A stretch of DNA of 64,000 nt from the NCBI GenBank assembly GCA_037478855.1, contig JBBFLY010000005.1, positions 1 to 64,000 of the forward strand. Reading direction: 5' to 3'. A model generated the notes under the pieces. It did not search any database and was not told the DNA's origin. It was given only the letters and a program-made list of their open reading frames with translations. Shown one piece after another: positions 18,092 through 26,278 of the stretch. The stretch's first letter is position 1; each line of letters starts with the position of its first letter. Source of the DNA: Rhabdothermincola sp037478855. Its GTDB lineage: Bacteria > Actinomycetota > Acidimicrobiia > Acidimicrobiales > Acidimicrobilacustridaceae. The translations under genes and the position numbers were made by a program.

Positions 18092-18889
18092 TCACACCGC
18101 GAAGCTGCCGTCGGCGACCCGCTGCCAACCACCGGCAGCCCGGTTACCCCCGTCGACGTGCACGGTCGACCCGGTCACGAACGACGAGGCGTCGCTGGCC
18201 AGGTACAGCGCCGCAGCGGCGACGTCATCGACCTGTCCCGGATACGGCAGGGGGGTGCGGACCTCGAGCTCGCCGACTCCGGGGGTGGGGATCACATCGG
18301 GGGCGATCGCATTCACCCGGACGTGCCGATCGCCGAGCTCCAGCGCCAGGCTCATGGTCAGGTTCGCGGCCGCGGCCTTCATCGCCGCGTACACCGCGTA
18401 GCCGGGGGCGGCACGGTGCGCTTCGATCGAGGTGATGTTGATGATCGAGCCGCCCCCTCGTCGGGTTCCCGTCACCGGAGGCGGCATGTGGGGCACCACG
18501 GCGCGGATCATGGTGGTGACGCTGGTGAAGTTCTCCCGCACGAGCGTGTCCTCGCCCTTGTCGCTCACGTCGAGGAAGGCAGCGGCGAAGCCACCCCCCG
18601 CATTGTTCACGAGCACGTCGAGGTGTCCCGCCGCTCTCGCCACCTCGTCGACCCAGGCGCGCACGTCGTCCGCCGCGCGCACGTCGAGCACCGCCGACCA
18701 GACCCGTCGACCCTCACGTTCGCATCGCCGCGCCACCTCGGCCATCCGCGCCGCGTCGCGATCGCAGAGCGCAACGTGCGCGCCCGCCGCGGCGAAGCAC
18801 TCCGCGATGGCCGCGCCGATGCCCCGGGCGGCCCCGGAGACCACGGCCACCCTGTCGTCGAGCCGGAACGCGTCGAGCGTGAGAGCCAC
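18092..18889 (-). CDS. Short-chain dehydrogenase/reductase
   Basis: 265 aa classical SDR. SGAARGIGAAIAE is the nucleotide-binding loop, VNNAGGG follows the expected strand, NITSIEAHR holds the catalytic Ser, and YAVYAAMKAA supplies Tyr and Lys. The C-terminal VTGSTVHVDGGNRAAGGW is the usual SDR end. Probable role: oxidation or reduction of a hydroxyl or keto group on a pathway intermediate. It is divergent from the lipoate-ligase-like operon; operator O6 lies 76 bp upstream of the start and could serve both directions. Confidence 0.85.
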   Translation of the reverse strand: MALTLDAFRLDDRVAVVSGAARGIGAAIAECFAAAGAHVALCDRDAARMAEVARRCEREGRRVWSAVLDVRAADDVRAWVDEVARAAGHLDVLVNNAGGGFAAAFLDVSDKGEDTLVRENFTSVTTMIRAVVPHMPPPVTGTRRGGGSIINITSIEAHRAAPGYAVYAAMKAAAANLTMSLALELGDRHVRVNAIAPDVIPTPGVGELEVRTPLPYPGQVDDVAAAALYLASDASSFVTGSTVHVDGGNRAAGGWQRVADGSFAV

Positions 18890-18964
18890 GGGGCGACTCT
18901 AGAACGGCCACCTCGGCGCACCGACAACAGCGCGTGAGCGGCTGCCGTCGCGGCTTGCCAGAAA

Positions 18965-18982
18965 CCTGACGTCGATGTCATG
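18965..18982. promoter_or_regulatory. Operator O6
   Basis: CCTGACGTCGATGTCATG between the divergent SDR (18889) and lipoate-ligase-like gene (18998). TAGGTT (18984-18989) is a likely -10, 8 nt before the GTG at 18998. Confidence 0.82.
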
Positions 18983-18997
18983 GTAGGTTCGCCACTG

Positions 18998-20125
18998 GTG
19001 AGCGGCACACCTGACGCACAGACCTGGCGGTACCTCGACCTGGGTCGACAGGGCCCCTCTGAGAATGCGTCGTTGATGCCGGTGCTGGCCCGCTCGGTAG
19101 CGGAGGGATCCCGGCCGATCGCGCAGACGAGCGTCTGGGGCAGCACCCATCTCAACGTGGGCTGGTTCGACGACGTCGACGCGACCCTCGACCTCGAGCG
19201 CTGCCGGGAGCTCGGCGTTGAGGTCATCCGCCGCCAGCTCTACGGCGGTGGCACGGCGTTCTACGCCGCGGAGTGCGCGGCGATGTGGGGCTTCCTGCTG
19301 CCGAAGGACCCGAACGTGAAGGCCGATCTCGACGCCCTGCTCAGCCGATTCCAACCGGTGCTGCTCGATGCGCTGGACCGCCTCGGGCTCGGCGAGGTGC
19401 AGTTCGAGGGTTCCAGCGACCTGCGCTGGCGGGGCCGCAAGCTGGGTGCGCTCACCGCGCAAGACGTGATGGTGTGCACCTCCGTCGGCGGCTTCCTGAA
19501 CCTGGCCAAGCCCGACATCGAGCTGTACCTGCAGGTGGTGCGCATCCCCGATGAGAAGTTCAAGGACAAAGCGGTCAAGGACATGCGGGAGTACGTGTGC
19601 ACGGCCGAGGAGGTCTCGGGGCGCGCCGTCACCTACGAGGACTTCCGCGACGCGCTGCTCGCCGCGCTCACCGCAGCGGGGATCACCCTCGAGCCCAGCG
19701 ATCTCACCGAGGGCGAGCGGTACGGCCTGTCGAAGATCTCCGCGCGGGTGGGCAGTGACGAGGCCGTCCGACGGATCTCCTCGAACCGTTTCCGTGGATC
19801 CGCCCCCGCAGGCAGCCGGGTGGGCTTCGGCAACCACAAGGGTCGCAAGCTCTGCCGCGCCGGGGTGGCGATCGGCCCCCGGGGTGTGATCGTCGACGCG
19901 ATGATGGCCGGGGACATGCACGTCTCCCCTGGCGACGTGCTGGACCGGATCGCGTCCTCGCTCCTCGGTGCCCGCTCGGACGACGAGGCGGATCTTCGCG
20001 CACGCATCGCCTCGGTTTTCGAAGCTGACGACGTCCACCAGGCCGACGCGGCGATGGGGGTGACCACCGACGATCTGCTCGCCGCCGTGCGCAAGGCCAT
20101 CGAGGACGCCAGGGCGGACCGGTGA
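18998..20125 (+). CDS. Lipoate-protein ligase-like (BPL/LplA fold) protein
   Basis: 375 aa. The core EVIRRQLYGGGTAFYAAE matches the RRxTGGGxVxH-type ligand loop of biotin/lipoate ligases, and the overall layout suits an LplA-family acyltransferase. The usual TGGG is YGGG and the following His is absent, so specificity may differ. GTG 18998 is preferred over ATG 18980, which overlaps operator O6. It is the first gene of an operon with the chimeric oxidoreductase and an acyl-CoA ligase, each joined by a GTGA overlap. Why a lipoyl-ligase-like protein belongs to this regulon is not evident; it might modify a glycine-cleavage-H-like or dehydrogenase E2 protein encoded elsewhere. Confidence 0.78.
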   Translation: MSGTPDAQTWRYLDLGRQGPSENASLMPVLARSVAEGSRPIAQTSVWGSTHLNVGWFDDVDATLDLERCRELGVEVIRRQLYGGGTAFYAAECAAMWGFLLPKDPNVKADLDALLSRFQPVLLDALDRLGLGEVQFEGSSDLRWRGRKLGALTAQDVMVCTSVGGFLNLAKPDIELYLQVVRIPDEKFKDKAVKDMREYVCTAEEVSGRAVTYEDFRDALLAALTAAGITLEPSDLTEGERYGLSKISARVGSDEAVRRISSNRFRGSAPAGSRVGFGNHKGRKLCRAGVAIGPRGVIVDAMMAGDMHVSPGDVLDRIASSLLGARSDDEADLRARIASVFEADDVHQADAAMGVTTDDLLAAVRKAIEDARADR

Positions 20126-20883
20126 GCATCGCGGGTGCCACGGTCCTGGTGACGGGCGCGTCCTGCGGGATCGGCGCCGCGCTTGCGACGCAGCTCGCCG
20201 AGCGGGGCGCCGTCGTCGGGCTCGTGGCACGCCGGGAGCGCCGGCTGCGTGAGGTGCTCGAGCGCTGCCGGGCACGCTCCCCACGGTCCCGGATGTGGGT
20301 GGTCGACCTCGCCGACCACGACCGAGCGGTAGCCGTGCTCGCCGACCCGTTCTCGGTGTCGTTGCACGCCATCACCCGCAACCCGCCACCCGAGGGTGGA
20401 CGGGCCGTGGTCTACGGCGCGGGCGCGCTCGGGATCACCTCGACCGCGATCCTCCAGGCGCTGTATCCCTCGGTCGAGGTCGCCACGATCGCCCGCTGGC
20501 CGGCACAGGCGGCGCTGGCCTCGCGGCTGGGAGCCACGGTGCTCAGAGGCGCGCCCCAGACGGTGGAGGTCGGGATCCGGGTGCTGACCCATGGCGGCAA
20601 GCTCGTGCAGATGGGGGTGTCGTCGCCGGCCCGCTTCGAGTGGACCCCGTGGTACTTCCAGGAGCTGCAGCTCATCGGCTCCAACGCCTTCGGGATCGAG
20701 GAGGTGGCGGGACGCCGCCAGCACGCCATCGTCCACTACCTGGAGCTGGTCGCCGAAGGTCGCATCGACCTGAGTGGCATGCTCACCCACCGGTTCCGCC
20801 TCGACCAGTGGCGTGACGCGTTCCGCACGCTGATCGACCAGGGCTCGACCGGCGCCATCAAGGTCGCCTTCGACTTCCGGTGA
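20122..20883 (+). CDS. Chimeric oxidoreductase: SDR N-terminus joined to truncated MDR
   Basis: 253 aa. Residues 1-~72 are an SDR start (VLVTGASCGIGAALATQL, then VVDLADHDRAVAVL). From about residue 74 (near 20340) the sequence switches to a zinc-type alcohol dehydrogenase (MDR): DPFSVSLHAITRNPP, then Rossmann loop VVYGAGALGITST. The MDR N-terminal catalytic domain is missing. A second break near 20540-20562 (GATVLRGAPQTVEVGIRVL) seems to lack the segment that normally joins the Rossmann core to the last strands. The end (GSNAFGIEEVAGRRQHAI) is well preserved. The frame is intact and coupled to both neighbours by GTGA overlaps. Either a fixed deletion fusion, probably inactive, or an assembly artefact. 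Confidence 0.75.
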   Translation: MSIAGATVLVTGASCGIGAALATQLAERGAVVGLVARRERRLREVLERCRARSPRSRMWVVDLADHDRAVAVLADPFSVSLHAITRNPPPEGGRAVVYGAGALGITSTAILQALYPSVEVATIARWPAQAALASRLGATVLRGAPQTVEVGIRVLTHGGKLVQMGVSSPARFEWTPWYFQELQLIGSNAFGIEEVAGRRQHAIVHYLELVAEGRIDLSGMLTHRFRLDQWRDAFRTLIDQGSTGAIKVAFDFR

Positions 20884-22220
20884 GCGATCCCACCCTCGAA
20901 GAGCTGCTCGAGCCGTGGCCACAGGGTCGTGAGCTCGCGGTCGCCCTGGCAGGCGGGCTTCGGCGGCGGGGGGTGCGACGCGGCGACCGGGTCGCCTGGC
21001 GACTGCCGAACGACGAACGGGTCATCGCGCTCTACCGAGCCTGCTGGCGGCTCGGCGCGGTGGCCGCACCCCTGCATCCACGATCCGGGGGAGCGGAGAT
21101 CGGTGCGCTGATCAGCCAGCTCGCCCCCGCGGTGGTCCTGACCTCACTCGACGAGGTCGAAGCGCTCGCCACGTCGGGCGACCGGCACCCGACGATCGAT
21201 GCCGCACCCGATGACGACGCGGTCGTGCTGTTCACCGCCGGCTCGACGGGCACCCCGAAGGGCGTCCGCCACACGCATCGCTCGCTCGTCTACAAGGCGC
21301 GGCTGATGGTGGCGGTCCACGGTCTGCAGGCGGAGGACGTGGTGCTCATGCCTGCGCCGCTGGCGCACATCTCGGGCCTGCTCAACGGCATCCTGGTGCC
21401 CGGTGCCGCTGGGATGTCGAGTGTGCCCATGGCCCGCTGGTCCGCCACGGAGGCGCTGGATCTCATCGAGCGTCACCGGGTGTCGTTCATGGTCGGCCCG
21501 CCGACGTTCTTCGTGGATCTGATGGAGGTGCCCGGGTTCGGTGCGGATCGGGTCGCGTCCTTGCGCTTGATCTCCTCGGGCGGTGCCGGCGTGGCACCCA
21601 CGTTCGTGGACCGGGCGACCGAGCAGCTCGGTGCCGTGGTGAAACGGTCCTACGGATCGACTGAGGCGCCGACGGTCGCCACCGCCGTCGACGGCGACGA
21701 CCCCGCGCTGGCGCGCATCCACGACGGTCACGCCGTCGGTGAGGCTCGCCTCCAGCTCGATGAGCGCGGTCAGCTCCTCGTGCGCGGTCCCGAACTGTTC
21801 GCCGGCTACCTCTCACCAGAGCAGACCCGGGCCACCATGACCCCAGACGGCTGGTTCCAAACCGGGGACATCGCCACCATCAGCTCCGACGGGTGGCTCA
21901 CCATCACCGGTCGCGCCAAGGAGCTGATCATCCGTGGCGGGGAGAACATCTCGATCACCGAGGTCGAGCAGGTCCTCGAAGCGCACCCCGACGTGGTACG
22001 CGCCGCGGTGCTCGGCGAACCCGACGACCGCCTGGGCGAGCGGGTGGTCGCCATCGTGGTGGCCCGTCGCAGCTTCGATCTCCACACCTGCCAGGGCTGG
22101 TTCGCCCAGCGCGGCGTCGCCCGCTTCAAGACCCCCGAACGGGTGGTGCTCGTCGACGAACTACCAGTGACCCCCACCGGCAAGCTCGACCGGCAGGCGC
22201 TGCGAGGGTTGGTGGGTTGA
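20880..22220 (+). CDS. AMP-binding acyl-CoA synthetase, short N-terminus
   Basis: 446 aa ANL enzyme. VVLFTAGSTGTPKGVRHTH is the phosphate loop, YGSTEAPT the adenine-site motif, TGDIATISSDGWL the hinge and PVTPTGKLDRQAL the catalytic C-terminal lysine. It is about 40-60 residues shorter than typical homologues, and the frame begins with SDPTLEELLEP directly before the first conserved helix. The GTG start overlaps the TGA of the upstream chimera. It is third in the O6-controlled operon. Substrate unknown. Confidence 0.87.
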   Translation: MSDPTLEELLEPWPQGRELAVALAGGLRRRGVRRGDRVAWRLPNDERVIALYRACWRLGAVAAPLHPRSGGAEIGALISQLAPAVVLTSLDEVEALATSGDRHPTIDAAPDDDAVVLFTAGSTGTPKGVRHTHRSLVYKARLMVAVHGLQAEDVVLMPAPLAHISGLLNGILVPGAAGMSSVPMARWSATEALDLIERHRVSFMVGPPTFFVDLMEVPGFGADRVASLRLISSGGAGVAPTFVDRATEQLGAVVKRSYGSTEAPTVATAVDGDDPALARIHDGHAVGEARLQLDERGQLLVRGPELFAGYLSPEQTRATMTPDGWFQTGDIATISSDGWLTITGRAKELIIRGGENISITEVEQVLEAHPDVVRAAVLGEPDDRLGERVVAIVVARRSFDLHTCQGWFAQRGVARFKTPERVVLVDELPVTPTGKLDRQALRGLVG

Positions 22221-22410
22221 TGGTGGTGGCCGGTCTCAGCGGGCGACGGCCTGCACCTCGACCACCCGCACCGGCATCGTCGCACGACGAGTGAGCCCCC
22301 GACGACACAGAACCCCCAGCGGTCAGCTCTCTCGATGTTGTCCGCGGCGGCAGCCTCGCAACCGAGCGCCGCGACCACCACCCGAACCGCAACCACTGCC
22401 CGGTATCGGC

Positions 22411-22980
22411 TCAGCACTCCACCGCCCCGTCCCACTTCTGCTCCCGACCAAGCTCCTCCACCTTCCAGAACCCACCCTGTTTCGACAGCTTCATCAACAA
22501 CCGAGACGTACTGACCCGATCGTTCAGCACCAGACCGGACGGAACGTCGTACAGGACGCTGTCGTCGACACGACAGACAGCCACCGTCGCAGAGGTCCCA
22601 GAGACCTCCGGTGGTGAGGCCCGAGCCGCGGACACCGACCCGGCTGGAAGGCGAATCGCCTGACCGAGGGCAGCCGTGTTCTAGATGTTCTCGCGTGATC
22701 GGGCACGCGCCGGACCTGTGAAGTAGCGATCGAGCCCAAGACGATCCGGGTTGGGCGGGTTGTTCGCCGCGAGGAAGGTCTCCCAGCAGCCCTGCACCGC
22801 CGCTAGGACCGCCTCCTCCTCAGACGGGACTCGAGTGCTCGACGTCGACGACGTGACCACCTGCTCAACCGCAGAGGAAGGAGCCGGCATCGAAGTCGCC
22901 ACCGACTCCCCCTCCCTGCCCCCGCCACCGCACCCGGCAACCAGCACACCGAGCACCACCACGCCCGCCACACCACGCAT
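22411..22980 (-). pseudogene. Lipoprotein gene interrupted by an in-frame amber codon
   Basis: The first segment (22980-22684) encodes a lipoprotein signal, VVLGVLVAGCGGGG with lipobox, a Ser/Thr-rich linker and a conserved-looking helix (WETFLAANNPPNPDRLGLD), then stops at TAG 22683-22681. The same frame continues without another stop to 22411 (GQAIRLPAGSVSAA, VAVCRVDDSVLYDVPSG, ending DGAVEC). Joined, the product is about 189 aa, as expected for this kind of small actinobacterial lipoprotein, whose middle normally reads straight through. A single substitution explains the break, so this is a recent nonsense allele, a sequencing error or a readthrough site. Function unknown. Confidence 0.7.
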
Positions 22981-23123
22981 CCCCGCCTCCCGTCACTCCG
23001 CCTTCGCCGTTGCGGCTCCGGAAGCTACGAACCACATCCAGTGCACTCAATCGGAAATCGGTCGCATTCGGCACATCCCGCAGCACCCGCGCCACACAAA
23101 GCGACACCAACAGGAATCGACGT

Positions 23124-24185
23124 TCAGATCACTCGTCCGCCGGACTCGATCCGCTCTCGCAGCAGTGAGGCCAGCCGCCGCCGGTGGAAGACCGCGTCGC
23201 CGAACGCCCGCTCATCGAGCTGCGAGCGCTTGAGGAACAGGTGCACATCGGACTCCCACGTGAAGCCGATGCCCCCGTGCACCTGCAGGGTCGACGCAGT
23301 GACCCGGCGGGCCGCGTCGGAGCACCACGTCTTGGCAGTCGACGCGGCGATCGACCGGTCCGGGTCGTCGGCTGCCACGCACCACGCCGCGTAGTACACG
23401 CAGGATCGCATCCCCTCCACGTCGACCAGCATGTCCGCGCAGCGGTGCTTCACCGCCTGGAAGGAGCCGATCGGGCGGCCGAACTGCTCCCGCTGCTTGG
23501 CGTAGGCGACGGCGAGATCGAGCGAGCGCGCGGCGATGCCCAGCAGCTCGGCCGCATACGCCGTGGCCCCGAGGTCGCCGAAGCGCTCCAGCGCATCGGC
23601 ACCCCCGATGCGCAGCGCGGGCGTCCGATCGAAGACCAACCACCCCACCTCGCGTGTCCGGTCCATCGCCGGCTCAGCGGTCGGTCGCACACCGTCGCGG
23701 AGATCGACTGCGAACACCGCGTCCGGCGAACGCACGACCGCCACATCAGCCGACGGCGCGTACACCGCAGGCTCGGCGCGACCGGTCAGCACCCACCCGT
23801 CGCCCGCCGGCTCCGCAGCGACCGGCGACCACGCAATGGTGGCGATCGACGCTCCGCTGACGAGCGGCTGGATCCACTCCGGCGCCGCCTCCGACAGCAT
23901 CGCGAGGGCGACGATCTGCTGGAGCACGGGCGCTGGTGCCACGTGGGCACCGACCTGTTCGAGCAGCACCGCGACCTCGACGAACCCGAGGCCGAGCCCG
24001 CCGAGCGCCTCGGGGAGGGCAACGGCGGTCCAGCCCTGCTCGACCATCGCCGCCCACAGCTCGGGGTCGTACCCGCCACCGGCGTCGACGACCGCCCGCA
24101 CCCTGGTCGACGACGCGTAGCCGCCGAGCAGCTCGCGGGCCGCGTCGCGCAACGCGAGCTGCTCGTCCGAGAGCTCGAAGTCCAC
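23124..24185 (-). CDS. Acyl-CoA dehydrogenase, small-type chain
   Basis: 353 aa. The N-terminus FELSDEQLALRDAARELL and the C-terminal QVHGGIGFTWESDVHLFLKR are typical of the small chain of actinobacterial heteromeric (alpha2beta2) acyl-CoA dehydrogenases such as the ChsE-type enzymes acting on steroid side chains. It is divergent from a large-type chain at 24249 across operator O7, the arrangement expected for subunits of one enzyme. GTG 24185 is chosen because TATCGT (24197-24192) lies 6 nt upstream and an ATG at 24209 is inside the operator; GTG 24188 is equally possible. Confidence 0.87.
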   Translation of the reverse strand: MDFELSDEQLALRDAARELLGGYASSTRVRAVVDAGGGYDPELWAAMVEQGWTAVALPEALGGLGLGFVEVAVLLEQVGAHVAPAPVLQQIVALAMLSEAAPEWIQPLVSGASIATIAWSPVAAEPAGDGWVLTGRAEPAVYAPSADVAVVRSPDAVFAVDLRDGVRPTAEPAMDRTREVGWLVFDRTPALRIGGADALERFGDLGATAYAAELLGIAARSLDLAVAYAKQREQFGRPIGSFQAVKHRCADMLVDVEGMRSCVYYAAWCVAADDPDRSIAASTAKTWCSDAARRVTASTLQVHGGIGFTWESDVHLFLKRSQLDERAFGDAVFHRRRLASLLRERIESGGRVI

Positions 24186-24197
24186 CACCAGACGATA

Positions 24198-24215
24198 CCT
24201 GACGCTCATGTCAGC
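24198..24215. promoter_or_regulatory. Operator O7
   Basis: CCTGACGCTCATGTCAGC in the short gap between divergent acyl-CoA dehydrogenase genes. Likely -10 hexamers are TATCGT (24197-24192, minus) and TAGGAT (24233-24238, plus). Confidence 0.85.
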
Positions 24216-24248
24216 CCCGGGGTGGACGGGTCTAGGATTGCTCCGCCT

Positions 24249-25445
24249 ATGGATCTGAGCCCCACGCCGGAGCAGCACGCGTTCCGGGCCGAGTGCCGGG
24301 TGTGGCTCGAAGCCAACCTGCCCTGGGAGTACGGCAGGGGGCTCCCGCCGCACTTCGACGATCTCGCGGAGGAGGTCGCCTTCCTGCGTGCGTGGCAGGC
24401 CAAGCTCGCCGCGGGCCGGTGGGTCGGGGTGACCTGGCCCGAGGAGTACGGCGGTCGGGGTGCCGGACCGCTGCATCACTACATCGTCCAAGAGGAGCTG
24501 GCCCGGGCGCGCGCCCCCGAGCTCGTGGGCCGCATCGGCGTGAACCTGGTCGGCCCCACCCTGCTCGCCCACGGAACCGCCGAGCAGCGGGCCCGCTGGC
24601 TGCCCGGCATCCTCAACGCTGAGCAGCTGTTCTGCCAGCTCTTCAGCGAGCCCGGCGCAGGGAGCGACCTCGCCGCGCTCTCCACTCGAGCCGAACGGGT
24701 CGCGGGTGGGTGGCGGATCAACGGGCAGAAGGTGTGGACGTCCTACGCGCAGTTCGCGGACTGGGGGCTCCTGCTCGCCCGGACCGACCCCTCCGCACCG
24801 AAGCACCGCGGCATCTCGGCCTTCGTCATCGACATGCACCAACCCGGGGTGGAGGTCCGCCCGCTGCGCCAGATCACCGACGAGCACGACTTCAACGAGG
24901 TGTTCTTCACCGACGCGTTCGTACCCGACGAGAACCTCATCGGGGCGGAGAACGACGGCTGGCGGGTGTCATCGTCCACGCTGGCCCACGAGCGCGGCAC
25001 CAACCCTCGACAGCTGGTGATCCACGCGCAGCTGCTCGAGGAGCTGCTCCGCCTGGCTCTCGAGGAGGGCCGGTTCGACGACCACCACCTCCAGCAGCGC
25101 CTGGCCGAGGCCTACGTGGAGGTACGGCTGTTCCAGCTGCACAACTGGCGCTCGCTCTCCCGCCTCGAGCACGGCCGAGAGCTCGGGCCGGAGGGCAGCG
25201 CGCTCAAGCTCTACTGGAGCGAGATGAGCAAGCGACTGCACGACACGGCGATGGCCGTGCTCGGTGACGCATCGCCGCTGTGGTGGGGTGCCGCGGAGAA
25301 CCCGGGTGGCGGGAGGTGGCAGCGCAGCTGGCTCTACTACCACGCAGCCTCCATCTTCGCCGGGACCAACGAGATCCAACGGACCATCATCGGCGAGCGA
25401 GTCCTCGGACTGCCTCGCGAACCGCAGGAGGCCAAGCCACGGTGA
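24249..25445 (+). CDS. Acyl-CoA dehydrogenase, large-type chain
   Basis: 398 aa. VTWPEEYGGRG, CQLFSEPGAGSDLAAL, INGQKVWTSYAQFADW and AGTNEIQRTIIGERVLGLP mark the N-terminal, central and FAD-contact parts of the family. Probably forms a heteromer with the divergent small chain at 23124. First gene of a tight operon with an enoyl-CoA hydratase-fold protein (GTGA overlap), a CaiB-type CoA-transferase and a lipoprotein. ATG 24249 has TAGGAT 10 nt upstream and no Shine-Dalgarno. Confidence 0.9.
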   Translation: MDLSPTPEQHAFRAECRVWLEANLPWEYGRGLPPHFDDLAEEVAFLRAWQAKLAAGRWVGVTWPEEYGGRGAGPLHHYIVQEELARARAPELVGRIGVNLVGPTLLAHGTAEQRARWLPGILNAEQLFCQLFSEPGAGSDLAALSTRAERVAGGWRINGQKVWTSYAQFADWGLLLARTDPSAPKHRGISAFVIDMHQPGVEVRPLRQITDEHDFNEVFFTDAFVPDENLIGAENDGWRVSSSTLAHERGTNPRQLVIHAQLLEELLRLALEEGRFDDHHLQQRLAEAYVEVRLFQLHNWRSLSRLEHGRELGPEGSALKLYWSEMSKRLHDTAMAVLGDASPLWWGAAENPGGGRWQRSWLYYHAASIFAGTNEIQRTIIGERVLGLPREPQEAKPR

Positions 25446-26278
25446 GCGGGTTCGAGACGCTGCTCTACGAGGTCGATGGACCAGTCGCGCAGATCACCTT
25501 GAACCGACCGGAGCGGGCCAATGCGCAGTCGATGCAGCTCATCGACGAGCTCGACCGGGCACTCGACCTCGCCGACGCAGACGATCGCGTCCGGGTCGTC
25601 ATCCTCGCCGCGGCGGGCAGACACTTCTCCTCCGGCCACGACCTCAAAGAGCTCGTCGGACCCGAGGCCGACCCCGAGCTGCAGGCGCGACGCGCCACCC
25701 CGGAGGGCAAGTTCCGCCACGAGCGGCAGATGTACTTCGACCGGTGCGTGCGGCTCTACGAGTTCCGCAAGCCCACCATCGCCGCCGTGCAGGGCCGGTG
25801 CATCGCCGCGGGGCTGATGCTCGCGGCGATGTGCGACCTGATCATCGCGGCGGACGACGCCGTCTTCCAGAACCCGGTGGCCCGCATGAGCGGCGCCGGT
25901 GTCGAGCTGCTGGTGGAGCCCTGGGAGCTCGGCATCCGCAAGGCCAAGGAGTTCCTGCTCACCGGCGACGAGCTCGACGCGCAGGAAGCCTGGCGGCTCG
26001 GGATGGTCAACAAGGTGGTGCCACGCGATGAGCTCGAGACCGCAGCCCGGGCCATGGCCGCCAAGATCGCACTCGTCCCTCCGGTCACTGCCGAGCGAAT
26101 CAAGGACTCGATCAACCAGACCTTCGAGCTCATGGGCAAGCGCCACTCGTGGAACTTCCACTTCATGGCCCACCACTTCACGCACAGCACCGCCACGGCG
26201 CTGGGCAAGCTCGCCGAGCGAGAGCAGATGGGCTCGATGAAGGAGGTCTTCGAGGCCCGCGATCGGGGCGACGTCTAG
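25442..26278 (+). CDS. Enoyl-CoA hydratase/isomerase (crotonase) family protein
   Basis: 278 aa crotonase fold. ITLNRPERANAQS and HFSSGHDLKEL give the CoA-binding region and first oxyanion-hole position; the second is in GRCIAAGLMLAAMCD. In crotonases the latter helix usually reads GGxELA with a catalytic Glu; here it is AAGLMLA, so simple hydration of trans-2-enoyl-CoA is doubtful and isomerase, hydrolase or dehalogenase-like chemistry is possible. The start GTG 25442 overlaps the upstream TGA. Lies between an acyl-CoA dehydrogenase and a CoA-transferase. Confidence 0.85.
   Translation: MSGFETLLYEVDGPVAQITLNRPERANAQSMQLIDELDRALDLADADDRVRVVILAAAGRHFSSGHDLKELVGPEADPELQARRATPEGKFRHERQMYFDRCVRLYEFRKPTIAAVQGRCIAAGLMLAAMCDLIIAADDAVFQNPVARMSGAGVELLVEPWELGIRKAKEFLLTGDELDAQEAWRLGMVNKVVPRDELETAARAMAAKIALVPPVTAERIKDSINQTFELMGKRHSWNFHFMAHHFTHSTATALGKLAEREQMGSMKEVFEARDRGDV

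Noticed and set aside
22411..22980. Two separate small genes (22411-22635 and 22681-22980)
   Set aside because: Both are in the same frame with no other stop between them, and only the first has a signal peptide; one interrupted gene is the simpler reading.
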